Source: Lytechinus variegatus
Lineage: Eukaryota > Echinodermata > Echinoidea > Temnopleuroida > Toxopneustidae
Direction of reading: 5' to 3'
Assembly (NCBI RefSeq): GCF_018143015.1
Contig: NC_054741.1
Span: forward strand, 12,523,736 to 12,587,735
Length of the DNA stretch: 64,000 nt
Each line of letters opens with the position of its first letter. Within the stretch, counting starts at the first letter, position 1. The position numbers and the translations under genes are program-made. Below, one piece after another: positions 1 to 24,129 of this stretch. The notes under the pieces are model-generated. The model was not told where the DNA came from and made no database searches. It worked only from the letters and a program-made list of their open reading frames with translations.

Positions 1-2630
1 GACTACCCCCCCCCCCTCCCATTGAATTGTCAATTAACTGCAACTTTAACAGAGATGCTTTGGGAATTCCTACATGAAAGGCACAGCCTGAATTTTGGTG
101 TGGAAGAGAATTTCTCTCTTTTTTTTCTTCAAAGTATGCTACAAACACTGACCAGAAGTGATGTCAAATTTGGAAGAAAAAAAAATCAGGGAGTTTAGTA
201 ATGAAAGGTTTGTCTGTGAATTTACCCCCAAGCCAATCAAGCTGCAAGATTTACATTAGTTTACAATAAAAATGATAATAACTGATTATTTTGTTTCATG
301 AAATGCTCCCATGCATGTTTAATTGTCTCTGGGAGGTGGAGATGGTCTTCATCTTTGTAAAATGATTGCATAAGACCCTTCTTTTCCTGATAAATTAACA
401 TTTTGGTGCTATGTGAATACTTTTTCTATATATATATATCTGTTTCATCATTGATCCCGAGTTTATCACAACTTGAATTTGTGAACAAAGGATAAAAGTA
501 ATACTGATTGTGAGATTGTTCAATATATTTCATACCTTTCTGTGACATTTCATTTGCTATTCTAAAGTGAGTTAGAAAAATATATAATGTATTCTGTCAA
601 TGTAGGTTTCACAAACAGACCTGGAAGAACTAAAAAGAGTAAAGTAGAATTGGTACTTTTTAAAATATTTTTGTAATTTTCATTCCTGTTTGAAGAGATG
701 ATTGACTTAAAAACACTTGCCCTTGTCAGAATTAAGGACTGAACAGCAGAGACATTGTTCAGTCCTTGTTCTATATATTCTCTTTACTTATATATTTTGT
801 ACAACCAATTAATATAAGGTTCATATAAAGTGATGATCATGGATGTGTAATTAACTGGATACTTATCATCCATCAGTGATAATTGAAAATGAAAACAAAA
901 TTATCAAACAATACTAGAATATTTATATCATTTGGTACACCCACACCAAAATATGGACATTATGCCATTTGATATGATATAATACATTTGATTTGTCTGG
1001 AGTTGGTTTCGTTAATGTGACTAGCATAACTCTTGTGTCCTATCCTCTTGTACTTATAATTCTGAAATACTGTCATGTGACCAGTACTCGTCATGTGACC
1101 TTGATTGTAATTGTATATAACCATGTGACACATTCAATCATCTCATTTTTTTTTTTGCTGTACCACCGTGTTGTCTATGAATAAATGCAATATGGAAACA
1201 TTTTACTTTTTTGCAAATGTCTAATTCATGGTGTGTTTCTAGGGGGCTCTGATAAAGAACAGCCACCTGTTATATCATTTCCTATTAAAAACGTATATTA
1301 CAGGATTAATGGCCGTACGCAGCGGGGGCAGCTACCCTCCCCCAGAAATGTTGAAAACATTTACGCATCTTGCCCCCCTGGGCATAAGAAGCACAGCTTG
1401 TACACTAGGCCAGCGAAAACGACACCATTAAAAAATCATGACATTAAAAGAACAGAAAAGGATTTTATAATACAGGAGCATATCCAACATTGTCCCATGG
1501 GGGGAAGAAACATTTTTTCATTTTCCCCGTTTTGCTGCCTGAACAGCTAAACAAAATTGGGGGGCGGGGGGAATCCTATACTGACTGAAATTTATTTCGT
1601 TAGCTGTGTATATTTTGCAATATTAAGTATTTCATAATGACTAAATAAATTATGTAGACACAAAGTGTGAGCTGATTTTTGTTTACATTTAATGTATTTA
1701 GACCTGAAAACACAGAACAAAAATTGTTGCGAGCATGAAGCAAATTTCTTTATGCTGAACTGAAAAGGTAGCTCAAAAGGAAGAGAGTACAAATGTCACC
1801 CAAGTATAATGCGAGTGCAGAACGCAAGATGATTTTTTTTTCAGACCTAAAATGAGTCTCCTTTTATCTTTTTTCCCTTTCTTCCTTTTTCATTTTTTTT
1901 TTGGGGGGGCTGCATACGTGTGGGGGTTTCCAATACCTTATATTAAGGAAAATGATATAAAATGACAGGCACGTGATTTTTATACAAGGGAAAATGCCTC
2001 GAAAAGAAAAGGCAAAACAAAATAAAATAATATCTTTCAAAAAAGTTAAATATGGATAGGATCAAATTGAAAAACTTGGAAGAATTTTCAGAGTGTAGAA
2101 AATAAATTGATGAGTACAGTGTGGATGAAGGATAGGTTGGGGGGTCTACCCCCTTGCGGCCTTCCTATTTTATTTTATTTTTGATTGAGAAAGGGAGAAG
2201 GTGGCAGTGTACGGAAGTCGAGTTACGACGCATGCAGTATGTCGCAGCTAAAAAAAAGAAGAGAGGAACCCCAAATGTCTTCATTTTTTTAGTAATAGCC
2301 TTTTTTCTTTTTTTTTTTTTGCTTTAACAAATATTGGGGACTAAAAACTTATCAAACCCGTCTTAGCGAAAAGCTAGATCCGTATATGATATATTTGGGA
2401 GAGAAATGAAGATAAATACATCGTAAACTAAAAAAAAAATTCATTCTAAAAACTAAGACACAAGTATAAGATACGTCCTATTTAAGCCTTGGAATTTGGA
2501 AAATATGTGTATTACAAGCATGATTATATCCGATACTGGCACACTTAGCACAGCTTCATGATTACAGACACTTCGGTCAAATCACTAAGGGTATACTGAA
2601 TACTTTTCCAAAGTTGAGAAAGACATGATA
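1..2630. other. Intergenic, no gene seen
   Basis: AT-rich sequence with many T and A runs. The longest open frame (1185-1550) has no recognisable domain and its G/C-run segments (for example around 1318-1380) look like decayed repeat DNA. Nothing else is supportable. Confidence 0.6.
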
Positions 2631-2635
2631 TGGGC

Positions 2636-2790
2636 AGCGGAACGGTTTTGAAAGTGGGGGGGGGGGCTGACCATGCAAAAAAAAATCTGATGGTCATTCT
2701 TATACGTTTTTGTACATTTTGGAAAAATGGGGGCTGAAGCCCACCAACCCCCCCCCCCCCCCCCCCCGGTTTCTGCAGCCCCTGCATGAT
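2636..2790. repeat. Poly-G/poly-C-bearing dispersed repeat
   Basis: Contains a run of about 11 G near 2657 and a run of about 18 C at 2750-2767, with GGGGGCTGAAGCCC between and TTTCTGCAGCCCCTGCATG after. Several other places in the window (15320, 28190, 58560) have comparable homopolymer tracts attached to repeat DNA. Confidence 0.4.
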
Positions 2791-3119
2791 CCAAATGATG
2801 ACCAGAAATTTGCAGTAGAAAAAATACATTCAATATTATATAAGCACCTAACTTCATAGTTAGCTTTGATTTTCAGACAATGTAAAATCATGTAATTTAC
2901 CTAAAAGCAAAATCAAGGGAGACCCGCCACCAAGCTAATGTGCATAGGCAAGATTTGGATAGAGTTAGTTTTGGTCTTTCGGTAATGTATGTGAAAAATA
3001 TGATATACAGTCTAACTACTCACTTTATCTCATCAGTTACACTTTTATTAGTTATCGCCTCGCATGAACGTATAGTTTGGCAGAGACCCGTAGTGTTCAC
3101 TTTTCCTGTTGGGCTGTCA

Positions 3120-3430
3120 GGGGCGGAAATCTTTCCCAAAAGGTAGGGGGACAAGGGGCTGGAAAATTTGAAAAAAAAGGATATCACCCCAAATTTCAGG
3201 TCTATTCGACGAAAATAAATTTGACAAGCCAAAAAAAAGAAAAGGTTATCATCCTAAAAGTAAGGTCATATCGTCCTAAAATACATGTTTTATTTCGATT
3301 TTGAATGAAGAATTTCTTGCCATCATAAAGGACCAAAATAGTAGGGGGACATTTGATATTGTGTCCCCCCTACTATTTTGAGTAGGAGGGACACGTCTCC
3401 CTGCCCCCCCCCCCCTACTGATTTCCGCCC
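3120..3430. mobile_element. Short inverted-repeat element (MITE-like)
   Basis: Begins GGGCGGAAATC (3121) and ends GATTTCCGCCC (3420-3430), a perfect 11-bp inverted pair, with inner GGTAGGGGGAC and CCCCCCTACT also complementary. No coding sequence inside. Confidence 0.55.
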
Positions 3431-3491
3431 ATGTGGGCTGTTACAACGTTTGTTCAACTTGCTCTCATTTCTTTATTTCTGCATCAATTAA

Positions 3492-4078
3492 AGGGATGGC
3501 CCAGGCTGGAGATATTTATATCTCAATAAATAGAGTAAAATTCACAAAGCAAAATGTTTAAAATTTAATCAAAATCAGTTAACAAATAACGTTATTGAAT
3601 TTTAAAGATTTGCATTATTCCAGTGAAACAGTTCTAGGCATTTCTTTATGAATATTCATTAGGTGGGCTGCTGATGTCATACCCCACTTGTTCTTTTTTA
3701 TTTTGTTATATGAAAGTAGGTTTATTCAAATTATTTCTACCAAGAACTAAAAAAATTGGAATGACCACTGATTAAGTGCGTAATTATTTATTACCGCAAC
3801 TAATTTCATCATAATGGAGACACATCATTTACACATGTATGTCGAAATAATGAAGCATTTATGATTTCATGTAATAACATAAGAAAAGGGAAAGTGGGGA
3901 TGTGACATCATCAGCACACCTAATGACTATTCATGACGATTTGCATATAACTGTTTTCACAAAATATTGATAAAGTTTAAATTCAATAACTTCGTTATTT
4001 GTAATCCGAAAGTTTTAGCAGTTTGCTCTGTGAATTTTACTCTATTTATTTGAATAAGGATATTTCCAGCCGGCATCA
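3492..4078. mobile_element. Palindromic MITE, TTAA-type left end
   Basis: The left end follows TTAA at 3488-3491 and reads AGGGATGGCCCAGGCTGGAG. The right side, AAGGATATTTCCAGCCGGC, is its diverged inverse. Inner words such as AGAGTAAAATTCACA and TGTGAATTTTACTCT pair across the element. Right-half relatives of this family are seen near 37740-37872 and 53000-53132. Confidence 0.6.
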
Positions 4079-4154
4079 TGAGCTGGCACATTGTGAGCCC
4101 CTGTCAGAATGATCGAGTCAAAGGTTATCAGGGGTCAAATGATACGCATATACA

Positions 4155-4373
4155 TTCGTAATTCCGAAGCTTCGTTATTCCGAAGGTTCGGTTATTCCGA
4201 AGGTTCGTAATTGCGAAGGTTCGTTAATCCGAAAACGAAATGAGGTTCGTAATTCCGAAGGTTCGTTAATCCGAAAACGAAATGAGGTCGTAATTCCGAA
4301 GGTTCGTTAATCCGAAAACGAAATAAGCTTCGTTAATCCGAAAAGTTGATAAGGTTCGTATTTCCGAAAATTA
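4155..4373. repeat. Tandem array of ATTCCGAAGGTTCGT-like units
   Basis: About a dozen alternating words TTCGTAATTCCGAAGG and TTCGTTAATCCGAAAACG in direct series, with the period changing between short (about 18) and longer (about 43) units that include AAACGAAATGAGG. Tandem repeat DNA; no coding meaning seen. Confidence 0.75.
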
Positions 4374-4424
4374 AATTCATTCTTTAAAAAAAATGTTCAA
4401 TTTGCTCTCATTTCTTTATTTCTT

Positions 4425-5392
4425 CGGTGCGTATAAAAAAAAAGTTTTCACTTTGAAAAAGCCCTGGGAATTAAAAAATCTACAACATATTGGTAATTTT
4501 TTCACATATAATCCTGGGTTTGGGTCTCATCTATCCAATGAAAGTAAAAGTTTTGACAGAATGTTACACTTGAGTAAGCACTGTCCATTTTTGTAAAGCT
4601 CACAGAAATCTGCGCAGAAATTCTCGTTTTCACGCTGTGTCAAGGGCAAAGGGTGAAATCAAATTCACCCTGCAAAACTTTTCTCATACATTTCCCTTGC
4701 ACTTTTAGTCAATTTAAATAAAACAGATACATTCAAGCATTTTGGAACAATTTTGCCACCCAAATTGAAATTTCAACACTTACTATAAGCACAACCTTTA
4801 CCATTTTTGTGCCAGTTAGCTCTTAGGACATACCTAAATCTGAACAGTTTATATCAGATATCTCCAGCATTTTTCCACTAAGTTTTTATCATTTAAAGTG
4901 GGTTAACGTTTCATTTTTTATTTAATACTTGTTTCTCCACACCTTGTCCAAGCCTAAAAATGATTTACAAAATAAAAATCAAGCCTAAACCATTTCATGT
5001 TAATCACAGCTCAGTGTAAAGCAAATATCGACACGATGGCCTCGGTGTGTAGGGGAATGGGGTGGGGCGCAATACACTCTTTCAAGTATTTTGGGCAAGG
5101 AAACAAGTTAAATAGGTAAAAGATATCTTCAAATCATACTAGCTAAATTCAACGTGTTCTTCATGATTAAGGTCTACTTTTATCCTCACCCCTATTTCAA
5201 AGCTTATACCTGCGCAAATCATTTTTCACTTACTTTTGAAAAGCAAGTCACTCAAGCGGAAATATTCATTATATCGTCATTTGCTTAAATGGATCTGTAC
5301 CAATGTTAAAATGTGAAAAAATCTTCAGGATATTACAAATGTATATTTTACAGGGTTTTTTCAAGTGTAAACTTTTTTTTGATACGCACTGT
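4425..5392. mobile_element. DNA-transposon remnant with about 40-bp terminal inverted repeats
   Basis: Left end CGGTGCGTAT followed by an A-run, GTTTTCACTTTGAAAAAGCC; right end CAGGGTTTTTTCAAGTGTAA and ATACGCACTG. The two ends pair over about 40 bp. TA follows the right end, as in Tc1/mariner-type elements, but TA is not seen on the left. The interior has no transposase frame. Confidence 0.55.
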
Positions 5393-5399
5393 ATATCAA

Positions 5400-6980
5400 G
5401 TTTTATCACACTTGGTTCAAAATCGTGGGCAACAGTAGTTTCTCGATGATGACGGGATCAAAGGTCATCTAAGGGCCACAAGGTCATTTTTTTGTTCAAA
5501 TTGCCTTCACTTTTTTCATATCTGCATCAATTCAATCGTGCTTAGATAGTTAGTAGAAACATAGACATGGTAGAAACGATCCTTGGGTACTAAGTACCTG
5601 ACAGTGTGCTCGTTAGGATGAAAAGTTCAAGTGTCACGGAGAAGTCAATTATTTTTGTTTTAAAATCATTTTATTACTTCTTCATATAACCAAGGAGCTT
5701 GATATAACATCTGAAAATAACGAATAACACGAAATCGTTAACATAACTGAATCAGAATTCATATTTGAAACAATATGAAATGGACATTCCAAAAGTAAAC
5801 TAAGAATCATTATCTATATAGGGGACGTACATGTTTCTTTAACAATTATTTCACAAAGGGAATAGCAATATGCATAATAAAATCCTTTACAATTAAGTTC
5901 TAGAAATCCCTCAAAATGCAATCATAATACGCAAACATACTTATAATCTACAGATAAATCTCAAGTTGAACATGATTTTTCCCTTTACAATACCATTCAA
6001 TCAAAGTAATTTGACGAAGCTTTAATAAAACACACCACAAAAGAAAACACACTCCACGGTCCACCTGGCCACCCCCACCCTCCCGATAAACAAAGAATAA
6101 GAAGAATGAGAGAGAGCTAGAGATAAAAAAAAAACCCTATACATCAATAATGTGTTTCCCAAAATTCCCCAGAACTGAGCCACTAATTGTTGTTAGTTCA
6201 TTGTTACTTTTATTTCATTGATGACATGTACAATGTTGTGTAGAATTGAAATAAACTTGAACTTGAACTCAAATGGTCCGAATCCCCCCCCCAAAAAAAA
6301 AATAATAAATAAATAAATAAAGGGGGGGGGGTGGCTGGCATTATCAAAGGATTTCCTGTCATAAAGACAAGTAAGGCCTATTCTGGCATGATATAGAATT
6401 TGTTCATTTTAACAAAAATTTGTTATTTTTTACTGAATATTGAATTAAGTGCCCTCTGATTATGTATTTATTCAAATGCTAATAGACAGAGTAAATTTGG
6501 ATTGATCACGATTTTTCAGTTTTATGAGTTTCCTCCTGTAAGAACGGCATAACATAGTACCACAAAGAATAATCAAATTGTCGTCTTTATCAAGATGTTG
6601 ATATTGTATCGAAATTATTACTAAGGTTTTGGACGCCTAATCATGTAATCATCTTTTTGGGGGGTCTCATTTCAATACCGGAAGTACATATTTGGCGAAA
6701 CAGTACACACCCACATACCGGCTTATGAATTATTCATTACATTGCCCGCGCGTATTTTATAAGGTTCATAGTCTAGCTTGCTTGATTCAGAGACTAGTCT
6801 ATCGGGAATTCGAGTTTTATAAATATATTTAGTATTGGTGCAATTCATGAAAAAAAATTATTTAAAAACTGCTTTAAATAATAATTAATACATATATGTT
6901 TGCAGTTTACTGATCAAAAATATTGAAATATGATAGATATTTTTTGAAATTGTTTAAAAGGTAAGTAACATTAGACTACT
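5400..6980. other. Intergenic, no gene seen
   Basis: AT-rich DNA. The stretch 6180-6272 ends AATAAACTTGAACTTGAAC, the short tandem-repeat tail typical of CR1/L2-like LINE 3' ends, so it is probably a LINE 3' remnant. A simple AATAAATAAATAAAT run is at 6301-6320. No coding sequence seen. Confidence 0.45.
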
Positions 6981-7159
6981 ATGCCTTTCACCTGTCATTC
7001 AGACATTGAGGTCACAATGGAAATTGCGTACATGCAACGTGACTTGTACTTGGATACTGCGTCATACTAGTATTGCACTGCTCTATTGCATAAGTTATCG
7101 TGCATTTCGTTGCGGATTCCTCTTTCCTTATTGCTTTAGTGTGATTATTTCTTGAAGTT
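6980..7159 (+). promoter_or_regulatory. Probable PRELID3 5' flank and 5' UTR
   Basis: The first coding exon has no recognisable splice acceptor close upstream, so transcription probably starts within a few hundred bases. I see no TATA box. A pyrimidine-rich stretch (CCTCTTTCCTTATTGCTTT, 7120-7138) could be near the start site. This is inference only. Confidence 0.3.
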
Positions 7160-19023
<11,864 letters not shown>

Positions 19024-22000
19024 CAAAGGCTTGATTCCTGATGTAGCTAGTATTATTTATGAGTCTGACATCTGTTTTGACATACAGTCACAAGTCCACC
19101 AGTAGATAGAGAGGGCGCTAGTTGCTTGGACTTGTCTCAATATATTGCTTCTTCAGCCTTAAACCAAAGGGATATTATCTTTGTGTGTGTTTAATAGTGT
19201 GAAACCCTTTTGGTATAAGGCTGGAAAAATTGTCTTCCATTATTATGAAGATAAGACATAATTATATTGCAGTGTTGTTAACTGCTGTTCGATCAGTACT
19301 GTACTTAGCTTAAGGAACCATTACGAAGCAGTAGTATTTGAAAGTGACAAGCCATTGGATAACAGATAGAGAATGGGAGCTCCTGCATAGAGACTCTTCA
19401 AGTCATGAGTTGATTGCAGTCTATAGACCTTATGCATATGATGTAATCATTTTGTAGCGCCCTCCCTCAGAGGATATAAGAATATGCATAAATGTATTTG
19501 TCAGAGATGTGCCAGCTGCAAATCACCAATGCATGCAATGCAATGGCTTCATTCTCTAAGATGGCAGGGCATTGACATCAATGCATAAAGACTATTGCTT
19601 TGTAAGTGGACCAAGCTTCTAATCGATCTACATATAATTATCTCATTCTTTCTTCCACTGTATATGTAGAGAGTGTTAGTGGGAATAAGGTGACTTATGT
19701 CTGACAGAGCAATATCTCCTAGCTTTGTACTTAAGGATAGAAAATCCGTTTCTTTGACAGTCATGAAGCTCTGGCCTTAGACATTGCCCTATGACAATAT
19801 CATTTTCAAAATGCAGACAAAGTCTGTGTCAACTTCTGAATAGATTCTAACATCAAACAGCATAATGGTAGCTATTGTATCTCTAAGATACGTGGTTATG
19901 TTGCGTAACTAGGGATATGAAAGGATCATTTATTTCTATGACAGAATGTACAAAAGGGGTCACGGAAATGCTAGTGGCTACTGCGCAAAACTCACTTTTT
20001 CCTTTGGTGTAGAGACACAGAATGAATGCAAGTTAAGATACCTCTTGCATTGTTCGATATTGTTCGATGAAGAAACTTTTTTGTCATTTCCCCGATTCCA
20101 AACCTGATTGATCTGAGTGGTACATTGCTGTTATACCACTGTAATACAGGTAATGGGATTGATATTGGCAGCCATTTTAACTGTACTATAAAGTGAGAAT
20201 GAGAAAAAATGTGCAAGGGAGACAAGAAATTGACCTCTGGGGAATATTTCATGAACAGTTATTTTGATGGACTTGTTAAAAGCTACCAAAATCGGATTGT
20301 CTCAGAGCACATTTGTAAGTAAAAACCAGACTGTTTGCATCATGAAACACTCCCTTGTTGACAGGTGGCCTTAATAGAAAGGTTTCTTTAGTAGCACATG
20401 CTGTAATAAAGAAGTGCATTCAAGAGGGAAACTGATAAATGGAATTGTGATGAAAGCAAGTATAGCTGTAATTATCACCAAAGCAAGTATAGATGTTGGT
20501 ATTCAGTTCTAGTTGGTACCTTGGTCTGGAACATAACTACACCTGTAAGCTTGCCATTTTAACTGTCTAAAAGCATAGTACAAGTTTCAGTTCACTGGGT
20601 TCATGCTGCCTTTTAAGAGTATTGTAGTGAGTTAACAAACATAGGTGGTAGAGTCGATTTGTTGAGAACTTTTGGATGGAATGTTTTATGAAGTTCTATC
20701 AAAAGAATGTAGTAGCTGTTAACAAAGGAATGAAGCTTATTAAGAAAGATATGGTGGGATATGTATTATTCAATTGGTAAAATGAAGAGATTAACCTGTC
20801 AGCCCAAAGTAAAGACTCGTTGATTTGCTTGTTTAGTATTTGACTGCTACTTGAATTTATCAACAGTCTGCTTTGTGTTCATGGCATACAAAGTTATTGG
20901 TATAGATCAGTGCAATATACAGCATTCACAAGTACCTATTACCAATGTCACTGCCTTTCCAATATCCTGTTGAAAGACATTATTTTAGGAAATTCCATGT
21001 CATCACAAACAGGTGATATGTCAGGCATTGTTAGTAAAGTTTTGGCAAGCTCAGTGTCTTACATTGCTTCACTTCACTGATTTTGTATGCCATGAACACA
21101 AATCAGACTATAGTGCATCAAGCAGTGAACATGCAAATCAAATGTCTCTATTTGGTGGACTTGTGATGGATGTTTCATACTACATGTACATATATACAGA
21201 TAGAGAATTATATTTATTTGTGGTAAAAAAATAAAAAAGGACCAAAAAAGGACAAAATATGTAAAAAAAAAACAAACATAAAAACGGAGATAGATGAAGG
21301 GTTAATTGGTATTATTTCAAAGTGTGTGGATGATTGCTTAATTCTGGAATAATTTATAGCCCTGATAATCTTTTATTGATGTGGTAAATTGAGGGTGTAG
21401 CTTGCAAATCTAGTTTGAGAGATTCATTTGGCCTTTAATATCAAACCTGCCACTTGGTGAAATTTTATGTATGTGCGTTGCATGATGTACATGTATAACA
21501 GCATATCATCACTGGGTGTTGAAAAGCTGTATCTCAATAATTTGAGTCCTGAGAGCTATGACATGAGTACCAATTCTCTTTTGCCTGCATGTAGAATCTT
21601 CTCTCTTTACATGAATTAGGAAACTGTTTTCAGACAATACATGTATATGGATTTGCCATGATTTCCATATTTTTTACTGCATTTTCTAAGCTGTTCTCAT
21701 TTTTTTTTTTAATTTGAGATAAAACGTTTTTACATCCCAGCAATGATATGCTTTATCAATTTTTTTTTATGTACTCTTAGAAAAGTGATGATTTTTTTTA
21801 ATCATGTCATTATGTCATCCATACAATCCAGGAAAACATGTCTTTTAATCCCCCCTCTCCTCAAAAAAAAGAAAGAAATAGGGACCTGTGATGTTAATGT
21901 GCCTTTATTTCTGAAATTGGGTGTGATGTGGGGATAAAAAGTCATAATGCAAATATGCAATTTTAGTTCTACTGCTATCTTGTGACATTTGTTTACTTCC

Positions 22001-24120
22001 ATTGCATTTTAATGAATTTATTCTTGTAGTTTGGATTATGTCATGTTTGCAAGTTCACTCAAAAAAAGGTGTGATTTTTTTTTTGAAGGAAGCTGAAGCA
22101 TCTTGGCAATAAAAATTTATAATACTTTTTAAAAAATGTAATGTAATTTTCTTTTTATTTTTTTCTCACAAACTTGTGAATTTATCTAGGTTTACTTAAA
22201 AAAATATTAGAAGTGACAAGAACATTCCAGCAAAGCTGTTTTGTGAGGTGTATATTAGAATGTATACAATTAATGTTGTGATTATATATATTTTTAAAGC
22301 TTGTGTCCTGTTAACACATGTGTCAAAGGTGGAGGGAAATTTTATTGTGTCCCTAATGAGACAAATGGGGAAAAGAAATATCTTATCCAATGCTATTAAA
22401 CTGATTTACTACCACTTCCTCTTTTCCAATATTTCCATTAATTGTATGACAATATGAAGAAGAATAGAGAAATAGTCAACAAATTTAAGTATCATGGCAA
22501 TATCGTTGAACAACATAGCATTTATCAAAAGAATTGTGTTATTGTTATAACCACAATAGCAATAGACCTACTCAGTTCTTCAACTCACTACACATGTTTC
22601 CTTCATTATAAATTTGAAATTGGTCAGATAGATTTTATATTTGAATATAAATTGAAATTAGTTATTTTATTATTCGCCTTTTTTATTCTTCTTTCAATGC
22701 ATGGGACAGTACATGTATGAAATTTGTCTGCCATCACTAATGATATTGACAATTATATTTCAACTTTGCCAAACCCATCAAGAAGTTACAATATCTTCCA
22801 GCCTAGATTTATACGTTTGAAGAAATAATGGCAATTTATCGATATTTTTCACATGAATGTAACTGTTAGTTTTAAATGCTTATGTTTGTGCTAGCTTTTT
22901 CCAATGCAAATTTCTTTAACTTCAGATTAGATGAATTAAGTTGATAAATTATATATCAGTAATATTTCAGAGTATTGAATCCAAAGCATTTTATTGTTCT
23001 TTGCCAATATTCAGTAAAGTGAGATTTAAAGGGAAGTTCACCCTGAAGAAATTCTTTGTTGTAAAAATAGCAGAAAAAATAATAAAAATATTGGTGAAGG
23101 TTTGAAGAAAATCTGTTAAAGAGTAAGAAAGTTATTAGAGTTCAAAGTTTTGGATTTTTTACGTCATAAACGAGCAGCTGCCCCATGTGTTATGTAATAT
23201 AAAATGCATGAATTTCAAATTTTGTATGGTTCCTGATGACTTAATTTTGTTTTCTATTCATGACTGGGTGTGAAATGATTTTGTCTATTGATATACAAAA
23301 GGTACAGTGAAAACCATTTTCAATTTTCTGAGAAAATGACATTTCATTGATTTTTTACCATTCGCTTTACAGGAATGCTGCTCGCATATGACGTCACAAA
23401 TCAAATAATTGAAATTCTAATAACTTTTTAATTATTTGATGAATTTTTCTCAAACCTTCGGCAATATTTTTTATTATTTTTTCTGATGTTTTTACAATAA
23501 ACTTTGTCAGGGTGAACTTACCCTTTAAATATGTAGGCATTTAGATTTTTTTTAAATAAAAAATGAAAATTTATCTTGGCTTTAATTCAAGCTTGAAAAT
23601 GAATGGTATCTATTTGATTCTCAGGAATTGTTAATATGTGTGAGATGCACATGGTTGTGATTTGTTGAGGTTAAAATGTTTCTGTTTGATGTTTAATTGA
23701 TCTGAATCATGACAAGCTTTTGCTTTGTAAATCATTAACGCAATTATGTACTGTTATATTGTATGTATAGCACAATTTTCTCCTATTTATTTACCTTGCT
23801 GTTTATTTCATAGTTGATTTGCTCATTTTACTTAAAAGTAGGAAGTTGGGGAGGTTGTGTTATAACAAAAATCTATCAATGCAATGTGTACGGTATGTGT
23901 AGAGGAAACGGCTGCTGATATGGTTGACCAATAGATTACCAGATGTTAATAAACTTTATACATAGCATTTTTTGTTATTATTTACCTATAAATGTAAAAT
24001 CGAAAATATATGCAATTATTTATTGTGAAAAATAATCCCACAAATTCAAAAGAATATCATTTTTTGATGAATTTTGTGTAGAATTATGGTGTATTCATGG
24101 AATAAAGACTTACATATGTT
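19024..24120 (+). other. Probable long 3' UTR of PRELID3
   Basis: No coding sequence is recognisable between the stop codon and about 24120. The stretch is T-rich, carries fewer repeats than its surroundings and ends with poly(A) signals AATAAA at 23948-23953 and 24101-24106; an earlier AATAAA lies near 20405. One TTAA-flanked MITE interrupts it at 23030-23524. A 5-kb 3' UTR is long; use of an earlier signal would make the rest intergenic. Confidence 0.4.
23030..23524. mobile_element. MITE with TTAA target duplication
   Basis: TTAA at 23026-23029 and at 23525-23528 flanks a 495-bp element whose ends are AGGGAAGTTCACCCTGA and its inverse TCAGGGTGAACTTACCCT. The interior has no coding capacity. 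TTAA duplication is the signature of piggyBac-type transposition, so this is best read as a non-autonomous piggyBac-like element. Confidence 0.75.
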
Positions 24121-24129
24121 GTAAGTATA

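Noticed and set aside
1185-1550. 121-codon open frame
   Set aside because: No domain or composition typical of protein; it crosses C/G-run repeat DNA and has no splice or promoter context.
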